Shown here: one piece after another, positions 55,755 through 64,000 of the stretch
Layout of the letters: each line of letters opens with the position of its first letter
Numbering within the stretch: position 1 is the stretch's first letter
Assembly: GCF_003062295.1 (NCBI RefSeq)
Contig: NZ_PYCN01000004.1
Coordinates: 186,001 to 250,000, forward strand
Reading direction: 5' to 3'
DNA length: 64,000 nucleotides
Source: Bradyrhizobium algeriense
Lineage (GTDB): Bacteria; Pseudomonadota; Alphaproteobacteria; Rhizobiales; Xanthobacteraceae
The notes under the pieces: model-generated
The model's input: only the letters and a program-made list of their open reading frames with translations
Databases searched by the model: none
Told to the model about the DNA's origin: nothing
Position numbers and translations under genes: made by a program

Positions 55755-56589
55755 TCCGCGCCTGACGCCAGCACGGCCCGAAGTCGCCGCTAAATATCTC
55801 GAAGGCAAGGTGAAGGCCGCGCGCTTCGTCGTGGGCGAGGAATTTGGCGTGCGCGATGCCATCGCGCCAATGCGCGAGGGACCTGTTGCGGATGCCATGC
55901 TGTCGACGCAAGCGCTGAAGGGCGAGCACGTCACCATCTACGACCACAACGGCGAAGGCTTTGCCTGGGGGCAACTGAGCAGCGACGGCTATGTCGGCTG
56001 GATCCCGGACGCTGCGCTGACAAAGCCTGCGGCCGCGCCGACGCACAAGATCACGGCTTTGCGGACGTTCGCGTTCCCGGGCCTGTCGGTCAAGCTGCCG
56101 CCGGTCGAGACGCTATCTTTGGGCGCGTGCGTAACGGTTGCCCGTGAAGACGGCGCGTTCGCCGTCACGAACGAAGGCTGGTATCTGCCGCGACGGCATG
56201 TCGGTAGCCTCGACGTGATGGAAAAGGATTTCGTCGCGGTCGCCGAACGTTTCGTCGGCACGCCCTATCTCTGGGGCGGCAAGAGCTCGCTCGGCATCGA
56301 TTGCTCCGGCCTCGTCCAGGTTTCGCTGAACGCCGCCGGCACCGGCTGCCCGCGCGACAGCGATATGCAGCAGGATGGCTTGGGCCGGACGCTCGACGCA
56401 GCCGAGGTGAAGCGATTACAACGCGGCGACCTGATTTTCTGGAAAGGCCACGTCGCCATCGTCCGCGACGCCGACACCATCGTGCACGCCAACGCGCATC
56501 ACATGGCGACCGTAGTGGAAAACACGCGAGAGGCGATTGCGCGGATCAAGGCGGCCGGCAGCGAGGTGACGGCCATCAAGCGGTTATAG
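55747..56589 (+). CDS. C40 peptidase (NlpC/P60) with SH3-like domains
   Basis: A 280-aa cysteine peptidase that cleaves peptidoglycan stem peptides. N-terminal SH3-like segments occupy about 40-150 (GWIPDAALTK, LPRRHVGSLD). The NlpC/P60 domain occupies about 155-280 with the catalytic Cys in SSLGIDCSGLVQ, the His in FWKGHVAIVRD, and the third polar residue His in VHANAHH. No signal peptide is obvious, so it may act on imported peptides like the YkfC/RipA-type recycling enzymes. Confidence 0.92.
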   Translation: MDDPRLTPARPEVAAKYLEGKVKAARFVVGEEFGVRDAIAPMREGPVADAMLSTQALKGEHVTIYDHNGEGFAWGQLSSDGYVGWIPDAALTKPAAAPTHKITALRTFAFPGLSVKLPPVETLSLGACVTVAREDGAFAVTNEGWYLPRRHVGSLDVMEKDFVAVAERFVGTPYLWGGKSSLGIDCSGLVQVSLNAAGTGCPRDSDMQQDGLGRTLDAAEVKRLQRGDLIFWKGHVAIVRDADTIVHANAHHMATVVENTREAIARIKAAGSEVTAIKRL

Positions 56590-56600
56590 CTTCGCTATCT

Positions 56601-56690
56601 CCACGTCATTGCGAGGAGCGAAGCGACGAAGCAATCCATCTGTCCCCGAGCCGAGACGTGGATTGCTTCGCTGCGCTCGCAATGACGTGG
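56601..56690. repeat. Dispersed inverted repeat (CGTCATTGCGAG type)
   Basis: Arms CCACGTCATTGCGAG (56601-56615) and CTCGCAATGACGTGG (56676-56690) are perfect inverse complements; further in, GAAGCAATCCA pairs with TGGATTGCTTC. This class of intergenic palindrome is widespread in Bradyrhizobium and related genomes. Confidence 0.9.
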
Positions 56691-56710
56691 AGAAGCCGCG
56701 GCGTACTGGA

Positions 56711-56749
56711 TGCCCCGCCCCAGTGCGCAATTGCGCACAAGGCGGGGCA
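56711..56749. repeat. Short palindromic element with GTGCGCAATTGCGCAC core
   Basis: Arms TGCCCCGCC (56711-56719) and GGCGGGGCA (56741-56749) surround the perfect 16-bp palindrome GTGCGCAATTGCGCAC (56723-56738). The same core is found at 19595-19610. It may terminate the yej transcript, which ends 12 bp away. Confidence 0.85.
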
Positions 56750-56760
56750 TGACAGCAACC

Positions 56761-58386
56761 CTATAAATCCGGCACGGCCTCGATCCGGAACGCGGCGGCG
56801 AACAGCGCGCGGGTGTAGTCGCTCTTCGGATTCTTGAAGAGCTCCGCGGCAGGGCCCTCCTCGACCACCTTGCCGTGCCGCATCACGATCAGATGGCTCG
56901 CCAGCGAAGCCACGACGCGCAGATCGTGCGAGATGAACATATAGGTCAGGTCGCGCTTGCGCTGCAGCTCGCGCAGCAGGTCGACCATCTGCGCCTGGAA
57001 CAGCATGTCGAGCGCTGAGGTCGGCTCGTCCAGCACGACGAAGTTCGGCTCCAGCACCACCGCGCGCGCGATCGAGATACGCTGGCGCTGGCCGCCGGAG
57101 AATTCATGCGGATAGCGGAATCGCGTTTCCGGATCGAGACCGACGTCTCGCAGCGCCTTGACGACGCGCGTCTCGCGCTCCTCATACGACAGCGACTTCT
57201 GATGCACGCTCAATCCCTCGGCGACGATATCGCCGACCGACATGCGCGGGCTCAGCGCGCCGAACGGATCCTGAAACACGATCTGCATGTCGCGGCGGAA
57301 CGGCAGCATGGCCTTGAAGCGCAGGCCCTGGATGTTGTTGCCGAGGAACACGATCGGGCCATCAGAGGAAATCAGCCGGAGCAGCGCCAGCCCCAGCGTG
57401 GTCTTGCCCGAGCCGGATTCACCGACAACGCCGAGCGTCTCGCCCTTGCGCACCGCGATGCTGACGCCATCCACCGCCTTGATATGACCGACGGTCGAGC
57501 GCAACAGCCCCCGCTTGATCGGAAACCAGACCTTGAGATTGTCGGCCGACATCACCACCGGCTCGTTGGGCCGCGGCGGCGCCGGATCCGGCTTCGGCTC
57601 TGCTGCAAGCAGCGCGCGGGTATAGGCATGTTTCGGCGCGGTGAAGACCTCTTCGACCGGTCCCTGCTCGACGATCTTGCCCGAATTCATCACGCAGACG
57701 ACGTCGGCGATGCGGCGGACGATGCCAAGGTCATGGGTGATGAACAGCATGCTCATGCCGAGCCGCGACCTGATTTCGGCGAGCAGCGCCAGGATCTGGG
57801 CCTGCACGGTGACATCGAGCGCGGTGGTGGGCTCGTCCGCGATCAAAAGGTCCGGCTCGTTGGCGAGCGCCATCGCGATCATGACGCGCTGGCGCTGGCC
57901 GCCGGACAATTGATGCGGATAGCTCTTCAGCCGCGTTTCGGGATCGGGAATGCCGACCTGCGTCAAAAGCTCCAGCGTGCGCGCCCGCGCCACCTGCCCG
58001 CCGATGCCGCTGTGCAGCGAAAGGATCTCGCCGATCTGCGCCTCGATCGTGTGCAGCGGATTGAGCGAAGTCATCGGCTCCTGGAAGATGATCGAGATGT
58101 CGTTGCCGCGGATCTTGCGCATCTCGTTTTCCGAGGCATTGAGCAGCTCGCGGCCCTTGAAATGGATCGTGCCGGAGGGATGCGACGCGGTCGGATAGGG
58201 CAGCAGTCTTAGCACCGACAGCGCGCTGACCGACTTGCCGGAACCAGACTCGCCGACCAGCGCCACGCACTCGCTGCGCTTGATCGAGAATGAGACGCGG
58301 TCGACCGCAGTCGTGGCGCCGCTCGGCTGGTGAAAAGCCACCGAGAGATCGCGGACATCGAGCAAGGGCTGATTGATGGCGTCCAT
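56761..58386 (-). CDS. yejF: Peptide ABC transporter, fused double ATPase (YejF-like)
   Basis: A single 541-aa protein with two ABC ATPase domains. Domain 1 (about 5-260): Walker [12 protein letters not shown], signature [12 protein letters not shown]. Domain 2 (about 280-535): Walker [12 protein letters not shown], signature [12 protein letters not shown]. This fused form is typical of YejF in the YejABEF peptide/microcin C importer. It is the last gene of the operon, 9 bp after yejE. Confidence 0.94.
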   Translation of the reverse strand: MDAINQPLLDVRDLSVAFHQPSGATTAVDRVSFSIKRSECVALVGESGSGKSVSALSVLRLLPYPTASHPSGTIHFKGRELLNASENEMRKIRGNDISIIFQEPMTSLNPLHTIEAQIGEILSLHSGIGGQVARARTLELLTQVGIPDPETRLKSYPHQLSGGQRQRVMIAMALANEPDLLIADEPTTALDVTVQAQILALLAEIRSRLGMSMLFITHDLGIVRRIADVVCVMNSGKIVEQGPVEEVFTAPKHAYTRALLAAEPKPDPAPPRPNEPVVMSADNLKVWFPIKRGLLRSTVGHIKAVDGVSIAVRKGETLGVVGESGSGKTTLGLALLRLISSDGPIVFLGNNIQGLRFKAMLPFRRDMQIVFQDPFGALSPRMSVGDIVAEGLSVHQKSLSYEERETRVVKALRDVGLDPETRFRYPHEFSGGQRQRISIARAVVLEPNFVVLDEPTSALDMLFQAQMVDLLRELQRKRDLTYMFISHDLRVVASLASHLIVMRHGKVVEEGPAAELFKNPKSDYTRALFAAAFRIEAVPDL

Positions 58387-58395
58387 GCCCGGCCC

Positions 58396-59574
58396 CTACC
58401 TGAACGTCTTGCGCGGATCGAAGGCGTCGCGCGCGGCTTCGCCGATGAAGATCAAAAGCGACAGCATGATCGCGACCGAGAAGAAGCCGGTAAAACCGAG
58501 CCACGGCGCCTGCACATTGGCCTTGCCCTGCGACAGCAATTCGCCGAGCGAAGGCGAGCCGGGCGGCAGGCCGAAGCCGAGAAAATCCAGCGCTGTCAGC
58601 GTCATCACCGAGGACGACACGATGAACGGCAGGAACGTCATGGTCGCTACCATCGCGTTCGGCAGCAGATGCCGAAACATGATGACGCCGTTGGAGACGC
58701 CGAGCGCACGCGCCGCCTGGATATATTCAAAATTTCGTCCGCGCAGGAACTCGGCGCGCACCAACCCGACCAGCGCCACCCAGGAGAACAGCAGCAAGAT
58801 GCCGAGCAGGACGAAGAAACCCGGCGGCAGCACCGCTGAAATGATCAGGAGCAGATAGAGTGAGGGGATCGCAGTCCAGATCTCGATGAACCGCTGGAAG
58901 GAGAGATCGATCCAGCCGCCGAAATAGCCCTGCACACCGCCGGCGGCGATGCCGATGACCGATGAGATAATGGTGAGCGTCAGCCCAAACAGCACCGAGA
59001 TGCGAAAACCATAGATCAGGCGGGCGACGACGTCGCGGCCCTGATCATCGGTACCAAGCCAGTTGTACTCGAGGTCGCTGCAGCCCTTGAGCCCCTTCTT
59101 CTGCACGACCTCTTTGCATTGCGCTTCCGTCAACATCCAGGTTGGCGGGGACGGCGCCGGCGTCGGCAGGTCGAGATTGTGAGTGGTGTAGGAATAGCGG
59201 ATCAGCGGCCAGACGATGGTGCCGCCCTTGGCCGCGATCTGCTTCTGCAGGTAGGGATCCCGATAGTCCGCGGCGGTCTCGAAGTCGCCGCCGAAGGTCG
59301 TTTCGGAATAGCTGACGAAGGCCGGCCAGTAGAGATGGCCGTCATACTTGATCAGGAAGGGCCGGTCGTTGGCGATCAGTTCGGCGAACAGCGAAACCAC
59401 GAACAGGATCGTGAAGATCCAGAACGACCAATAGCCGCGGCGGTTGGCCTTGAAGTTCTGCCAGCGGCGGCGGTTGAGCGGCGAAGGCGCAAAAACATGA
59501 CTCACGACCGGGACCGCCGCGCCGAGCGGCGACTGCGTCGAGGTCTCAACCGGTTGGCGTGCAGTGATCGTCAT
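58396..59574 (-). CDS. yejE: Peptide ABC transporter permease (YejE-like)
   Basis: DppC-type permease of 392 aa, with the YejE-specific long periplasmic insert between helices 1 and 2 (NDRPFLIKYDGHLYWPAFVS) and the coupling EAA loop QAARALGVSNGVIMFRHLLP. Start overlap: TGATG with the yejB stop, so the ATG is at 59574; a longer frame from 59616 lies inside yejB. Six membrane helices. Confidence 0.94.
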   Translation of the reverse strand: MTITARQPVETSTQSPLGAAVPVVSHVFAPSPLNRRRWQNFKANRRGYWSFWIFTILFVVSLFAELIANDRPFLIKYDGHLYWPAFVSYSETTFGGDFETAADYRDPYLQKQIAAKGGTIVWPLIRYSYTTHNLDLPTPAPSPPTWMLTEAQCKEVVQKKGLKGCSDLEYNWLGTDDQGRDVVARLIYGFRISVLFGLTLTIISSVIGIAAGGVQGYFGGWIDLSFQRFIEIWTAIPSLYLLLIISAVLPPGFFVLLGILLLFSWVALVGLVRAEFLRGRNFEYIQAARALGVSNGVIMFRHLLPNAMVATMTFLPFIVSSSVMTLTALDFLGFGLPPGSPSLGELLSQGKANVQAPWLGFTGFFSVAIMLSLLIFIGEAARDAFDPRKTFR

Positions 59575-60683
59575 CAGACCTCGCGCGCCTCGAAATCGAT
59601 CCGCGGGTCGATCCACATGTAAGTGAGATCCGAGATCAGATTGATAAGGAGGCCGACCAGCGAAAAGATAAACAGCGTGCCGAACACCACGGGATAGTCG
59701 CGATTCAGAACGCTCTCGAATCCGAGCAGACCAAGACCGTCGAGCGAGAAGATGGTTTCGATCAGGAGCGAGCCGGAAAAGAAAGCGTGAATGAACGCGC
59801 TCGGGAAGCCCGCGATCACGATCAGCATCGCGTTGCGAAAGATGTGACCGTAGAGCACCTGCCGCTCGCTGCAGCCCTTGGCGCGCGCGGTCATCACATA
59901 CTGCTTGCGGATCTCGTCAAGGAACGAGTTCTTGGTCAGCAGCGTCATGGTGGCAAACGCCCCGAGCGCCATCGAGATCAGCGGCAGCGTGAGGTGCCAG
60001 AAATAGTCGATGATCTTCCAGTACCAGGGGAACTGCGACCAGCCGTCCGAAGTCAGGCCGCGTAGCGGAAAGATGTTGAAGAACGAGCCGCCGGCGAACA
60101 AGATGATCAGCAGGATCGCGAACAGAAATCCCGGAATTGCGAAGCCGATAATGATCACCCCCGAGGTCCAGGTATCGAACTTCGTTCCGTCCTGCACGGC
60201 CTTGCGGATACCGAGCGGTATCGAGATCAGATAGGTCAGAAGCGTCATCCATATCCCGAGCGACATCGAGACCGGCAGCTTTTCCTTGATGAGCTGGATC
60301 ACGCTGACGTCCCGGAAATAGCTCTTGCCGAAATCGAAGCGGGCGAAATTCCACACCATCAGCGCAAAGCGCTCATGCGCCGGCTTGTCGAACCCGAACT
60401 GCGCCTCGAGTTTCTTGATGAATTCCGGATCGAGGCCCTGCGCGCCGCGGTATTTTGAATTGACGGCATCCGCCGCTGCGCCGGTCTGAGGCCGAGCACC
60501 GAAATCGCCGCCGGAGGAGCCCGACACACGAGAGGCCGCCCCGGTATCTGAACCCGAGAGTTGCGCGATCACGCGCTCGACCGGCCCGCCGGGCGCGAAC
60601 TGCACGACCACGAAGGAGACGAACAGGATGCCGAGCAGTGTCGGCAGCATCAGGAGAACGCGGCGGGCGATATAGGCGGCCAT
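59574..60683 (-). CDS. yejB: Peptide ABC transporter permease (YejB-like)
   Basis: DppB-type permease of 369 aa with six helices. The N-terminus YIARRVLLMLPTLLGILFVS is typical. The periplasmic insert contains GSSGGDFGARPQTGA and the YejB-specific GLDPEFIKKLEAQFGFDKPA segment. The coupling loop includes YVMTARAKGCSERQVLYGHI. Only 3 bp after the upstream binding-protein gene. Confidence 0.94.
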   Translation of the reverse strand: MAAYIARRVLLMLPTLLGILFVSFVVVQFAPGGPVERVIAQLSGSDTGAASRVSGSSGGDFGARPQTGAAADAVNSKYRGAQGLDPEFIKKLEAQFGFDKPAHERFALMVWNFARFDFGKSYFRDVSVIQLIKEKLPVSMSLGIWMTLLTYLISIPLGIRKAVQDGTKFDTWTSGVIIIGFAIPGFLFAILLIILFAGGSFFNIFPLRGLTSDGWSQFPWYWKIIDYFWHLTLPLISMALGAFATMTLLTKNSFLDEIRKQYVMTARAKGCSERQVLYGHIFRNAMLIVIAGFPSAFIHAFFSGSLLIETIFSLDGLGLLGFESVLNRDYPVVFGTLFIFSLVGLLINLISDLTYMWIDPRIDFEAREV

Positions 60684-60686
60684 GGA

Positions 60687-62540
60687 CTATTTCGCCTGCT
60701 CGAGTTTCGCGGCCTTTGCCGATTCGTACCACCAGGTTTCCGGCGCGCCGCGGGCATAGCGGGGCTTGGTCGGTGGGAAACCGAACTGATCCCAATAGGC
60801 GATCCAGTGCGAAGCCTTGTTCCAGTGTGGAATCCAGTAACGACCGGAACGAAGAACACGATCGAGGGCGCGACAGGCGTTGTTCAGTGCGGCCTGCGTC
60901 TGCGCGCCCACTGCCTTTTCAGCCAACGCGTCGACCACCGGATCCGCGATGCCGGCAAGGTTGTTGGACCCCTTGGTATTGGCGGAATCGCTTGAGAAGT
61001 AGTTGCGCAGCGAGCTTCCCGGAATTTGCGGGAAGATAAACCGCGCGATGGCGATTTCGAAATCGAAGTCCTTGAGCCGCACCTCGGCTTGCGCCGGGTC
61101 GACCAGACGAATGTTCGCATCGATGCCGAGCACGCGAAGGTTCTTGATGAAGGTCTGATGATGCGGCTCGAACGAACGCTCGGTCAGCAGGAACTCGACC
61201 GATAGCTGTTCGCCCTTCGCATTGAGCCGGCGGCCGTCCCTCACGGCCCAGCCCGCACTGTTGAGCAGGTCACCCGCGCTGCGCAAGAGCTTGCGATCCT
61301 GCCCGGACCCGTCGGTCTCCGGGGGTATCCATGCCGGCCCGAATACCTCCGGCAGCAGACGGTCGCGGAACGGCTCGAGCAGTGCGATCTCTTCCGGCGA
61401 CGGCTCGCCGCGGGCCATCATGTCGGAATTCTGGAACACTGAATGCGTGCGCTGGTAGGAACCATACATCAGGTTCTTGTTGGTCCATTCGAAGTCGAAG
61501 GCGATCGTCAACGCCTCACGAACGCGCCTGTCCTTGAACTTGTCCCGCCGTGTGTTGAGCAGCCAACCCTGCGCGCCGGAGGGGCGCTCGTCCGGAATGA
61601 CCTCCCGCTTGACACGTCCCTCGCGGATCGCGGGAAAATCGTAACGCGTCGCCCAGACCCGTGAGGTGAACTCCTCGCGGAAAAGGTAGTTGCGGCCGGT
61701 GAAGGCCTCGAAGCCGGCCTCGCGGTCACGGTAGTACTCGTCACGTAAAATATCGAAGTTGTACAAGCCGCGGCAAACCGGAAGGTTCTCGCCCCACCAT
61801 TTCTTCACGCGCTCGAATTCCACAAAGCGGCCTTGTTCGAAACGAGCGACGCGATAGGGACCTGATCCCAGCGGCGCTTCCAGCGAAGTCTCATCGAACG
61901 GCCGCGTCGAATAGTACTTCTCGGAAAAGATCGGCATCGCGGCCGCAAGCGACGGCACGTCAAGGCCGCGGGTCGGCTGGAAGCGCAACTGCACCGTCCG
62001 CTTGTCCTCGACCGTGGCATCGGCGAGATCGCGCAGCACGGAAGCGTACGCAGGATGTCCCTTGCTCTTCAGCGTCGTCAGCGAAAACGCAACATCGGAT
62101 GCCGTGATCTCGCTGCCGTCGTGAAAGGTAATGCCTGGGCGCAACTGGAAACGGAATACCAGCCCGTCGGGGGATACGGTCAAATCCTCTGCCGCCAGGA
62201 GATAGACCGCGTCCGGCTCGTCGAACGCCCGCGCCATCAGCGATGCAAAAGTTAGCTCCATTCCGTTCGCCCTGTCGCCCTTGACGATAAAGGCGTTGAG
62301 CGAATTGAAAGTCGAGCCACCCGCCCCAACGAGTTGCGAGAACATCCCGCCTTTCGGCGCATCCGCATTCACGTAGTTGAAACGACGAAAGTCGGCGGGA
62401 TATTTCAGTTCGCCGAATGCAGAAAGGCCGTGGAGCTTTTTGCCGCCATTGTCCGCGAACGCGGGAGCGAGGCGAGCAGCCGCCAGCGCGCTGACACCGA
62501 GACCGAGCACATGCCGGCGAGAGAATTGCGCCATGCGCAT
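60687..62540 (-). CDS. Peptide ABC transporter substrate-binding protein (YejA-like), copy 2
   Basis: Family-5 periplasmic binding protein, 617 aa. Tat-type signal (MRMAQFSRRHVLGLGVSALA, cut near AFADN). It contains the YejA-typical HGLSAFGELKYPADFRRFNY opening and the RREAL-like lobe (TRRDKFKDRRVREALTIAFD). ATG at 62540 follows AAGGA by 4 nt and overlaps nothing; ATG at 62534 is close and also possible. Together with the next upstream gene it forms a tandem pair feeding the same transporter. Confidence 0.92.
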   Translation of the reverse strand: MRMAQFSRRHVLGLGVSALAAARLAPAFADNGGKKLHGLSAFGELKYPADFRRFNYVNADAPKGGMFSQLVGAGGSTFNSLNAFIVKGDRANGMELTFASLMARAFDEPDAVYLLAAEDLTVSPDGLVFRFQLRPGITFHDGSEITASDVAFSLTTLKSKGHPAYASVLRDLADATVEDKRTVQLRFQPTRGLDVPSLAAAMPIFSEKYYSTRPFDETSLEAPLGSGPYRVARFEQGRFVEFERVKKWWGENLPVCRGLYNFDILRDEYYRDREAGFEAFTGRNYLFREEFTSRVWATRYDFPAIREGRVKREVIPDERPSGAQGWLLNTRRDKFKDRRVREALTIAFDFEWTNKNLMYGSYQRTHSVFQNSDMMARGEPSPEEIALLEPFRDRLLPEVFGPAWIPPETDGSGQDRKLLRSAGDLLNSAGWAVRDGRRLNAKGEQLSVEFLLTERSFEPHHQTFIKNLRVLGIDANIRLVDPAQAEVRLKDFDFEIAIARFIFPQIPGSSLRNYFSSDSANTKGSNNLAGIADPVVDALAEKAVGAQTQAALNNACRALDRVLRSGRYWIPHWNKASHWIAYWDQFGFPPTKPRYARGAPETWWYESAKAAKLEQAK

Positions 62541-62548
62541 GATGTCCT

Positions 62549-64000
62549 TCAAGACCGTCTTCCGTTCCGCGCTGCCTTTTCCGCGTCCCACCACCATAGC
62601 GACGGGAAGCCCGACTGACCGTATTTCGGCAATTCGGATGGCCTGCCGAAGCGATCCCAGCGTGCGGTCCGGACCTTGGGATAATTCCACTGCGGCACGA
62701 CATAGTGATTCCACAGCAGCACGCGGTCGAGCGCCCTGGTCGCGGCAACAAGGTCATCCCGACCCTTGGAATAGATCAGTCGCTCGATCAATTTGTCGAC
62801 GGCCGGATTCTTGATGCCGATGACATTGCGCGAACCCGCCATGTCCGCCGCCTGCGACCCCCAATATTCGCGCTGTTCATTTCCGGGCGACAACGATTCC
62901 GCCCACGACGAGACGACCACGTCGAAATCCCAGCTGCGAAGCCGATTTTCATACTGTGTCGGATCGATTGTGCGCACGCTGACGGCGATGCCAAGCCGCT
63001 CCAGTGAGGGCTTGAAAAACAGCATGACGCGTTCGAAGGACGGGTCTGCACCGAGCAATTCGAGCGAAAATTGCGCTCCCGTCTTGCTATCGACAAGCTT
63101 GCGCTCGCGCACCTCATAGCCGGCCTCCTTCAGCAGGCGCAGCGCCTCACGAAGATTTTCGCGAACCGCTTCGGGACTGCCGCCGACGGGATTGGTAAAG
63201 GGCTTCGTGAATACCTCGGGCGGCACCTCCGCGCGGACGGCTTCGAGTATTTCCAGCTCCCTGCCTTCGGGCAGGCCGCTTGAAGCCAGTTCAGTGCCAT
63301 CGAAATAGCTGCTGATGCGCTTGTACTGACCGAAGAAGATCTGCTTGTTCATTTCCTCGAAGTCGAATGCATAATTCAGCGCACGACGCACCCGCGGATC
63401 CCTAAACTGCTCACGCCGGATATTCAGCGCGAATGCCTGCATGATTCCGGAACTGCGGTTTGGAAACTCCTCGAGCAGCACGCGCTTGTCATTGACGGCC
63501 GGGAAGTCGTAGGCCGTTGCCCAGTTCTTGGCGCTGTTTTCGGTGCGCCAATCAACCTGGTCGCCCTTGAACGCCTCGAGTGCGACCGTCGAGTCCCGGA
63601 AATATTCCAGGCGCAACTCGTCGAAATTGTTGCGGCCGACATTCGTGCTGGAATCGCGCCCCCAATGGTCCTTCACCCGCTCCAGCGTTATCGTCCTTCC
63701 CGGCACAAACTCCTTGATGCGGTAGGGGCCCGAGCCCAGCGGCTTCTCCAGCGTTGTCGCAGCGATGTCGCGCTTGCGACCCTCGCTGTCGGTGCCCTCC
63801 CACCAATGCTTCGGCAAGATCGTGAGCTGTCCGACAATCTGCGGGAGCTCGCGATTGCCTGGCGCATCGAAGCTGAACTTTATCTCGCGATCACCGACCT
63901 TTTCAGCTTTCACCACATGGCGGTAGTAAGCCGAGTACTGCGGATGATGTTGCTTGAACGCATTAAGGGAGAAGATGACGTCCTCAGGCGTGACAGGCTT
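62549..64000 (-). CDS. Peptide ABC transporter substrate-binding protein (YejA-like), copy 1, 5' end outside window
   Basis: Family-5 binding protein whose frame is open up to the window end (first visible residues KPVTPEDVIFSLNAFKQHHP), so the N-terminus with its signal peptide is missing; about 483 residues are visible. FALNIRREQFRDPRVRRALN is the typical lobe segment. It is homologous to copy 2: both end with a short WWW/WWYES-like motif and GRPSELPKYGQSGFPSLWWW-type sequence. Whether a further operon gene lies upstream is not visible. Confidence 0.93.
   Translation of the reverse strand, partial: KPVTPEDVIFSLNAFKQHHPQYSAYYRHVVKAEKVGDREIKFSFDAPGNRELPQIVGQLTILPKHWWEGTDSEGRKRDIAATTLEKPLGSGPYRIKEFVPGRTITLERVKDHWGRDSSTNVGRNNFDELRLEYFRDSTVALEAFKGDQVDWRTENSAKNWATAYDFPAVNDKRVLLEEFPNRSSGIMQAFALNIRREQFRDPRVRRALNYAFDFEEMNKQIFFGQYKRISSYFDGTELASSGLPEGRELEILEAVRAEVPPEVFTKPFTNPVGGSPEAVRENLREALRLLKEAGYEVRERKLVDSKTGAQFSLELLGADPSFERVMLFFKPSLERLGIAVSVRTIDPTQYENRLRSWDFDVVVSSWAESLSPGNEQREYWGSQAADMAGSRNVIGIKNPAVDKLIERLIYSKGRDDLVAATRALDRVLLWNHYVVPQWNYPKVRTARWDRFGRPSELPKYGQSGFPSLWWWDAEKAARNGRRS

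Overview
The window is a 64 kb, high-GC (low-to-mid 60s percent by eye) chromosomal segment of an alphaproteobacterium. Gene content and dispersed repeats point to Bradyrhizobium or a close relative in the Nitrobacteraceae: a PhyR-NepR-EcfG cassette, a joint urea-transport/urease operon, a Tad/Cpa pilus locus, a second long IF-1, and several families of small inverted repeats. No insertion sequence, prophage, CRISPR array, rRNA or tRNA was seen. The species call is inference.

Layout. 1-3.4 kb: end of an adenylylsulfate kinase (cut by the window edge), malate synthase G, CsbD and a 51-aa membrane protein. 3.6-13 kb: a chemoreceptor, envelope proteins (DUF2865, L,D-transpeptidase, AI-2E-type transporter, DUF883, holin-like), a DsbA-type isomerase and an MFS transporter. 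13.3-18.6 kb: a 41-aa membrane protein, DUF808, then phyR / nepR-ecfG and an HWE-type sensor kinase. These are the core of the alphaproteobacterial general stress response. 18.9-30.7 kb: one long leftward run urtABCDE-ureDABC-(two ABM proteins)-ureEFG for high-affinity urea uptake and hydrolysis, headed by a sigma54-type promoter. 31.2-33.5 kb: DEAD-box helicase, IF-1 and cold-shock protein. 33.9-54.2 kb: the Tad pilus region, made of a TadG-like vWA protein, two TadE-like pseudopilins, a separate pilus-domain protein, two near-duplicate sterol-desaturase-family proteins around a polytopic protein, a Flp pilin, a second polytopic protein, then cpaA-B-C-D-E-F-tadB-tadC and tadD. 54.4-56.6 kb: M17 aminopeptidase and NlpC/P60 peptidase. 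56.8-64 kb: a Yej-type peptide ABC operon with two tandem binding proteins, the first cut by the window end.

How the parts fit. The most striking pattern is regulatory. Five sites matching GGAAC-N16-CGTT exactly, the consensus of EcfG-type sigma factors, lie within 6 kb (2893-8762). Each is 31-69 bp upstream of a gene: csbD, the 51-aa membrane protein, the L,D-transpeptidase, the AI-2E-type transporter and DUF883. The sigma factor, its anti-sigma factor, the anti-anti-sigma regulator and a candidate kinase are encoded 7-10 kb downstream, so the first 19 kb look like a regulator-plus-regulon neighbourhood.

Four genes or RNAs were found outside the longer reading frames: the Flp pilin (54 aa), two small membrane proteins (51 and 41 aa), and a candidate plus-strand small RNA ending in a terminator that no annotated gene accounts for.
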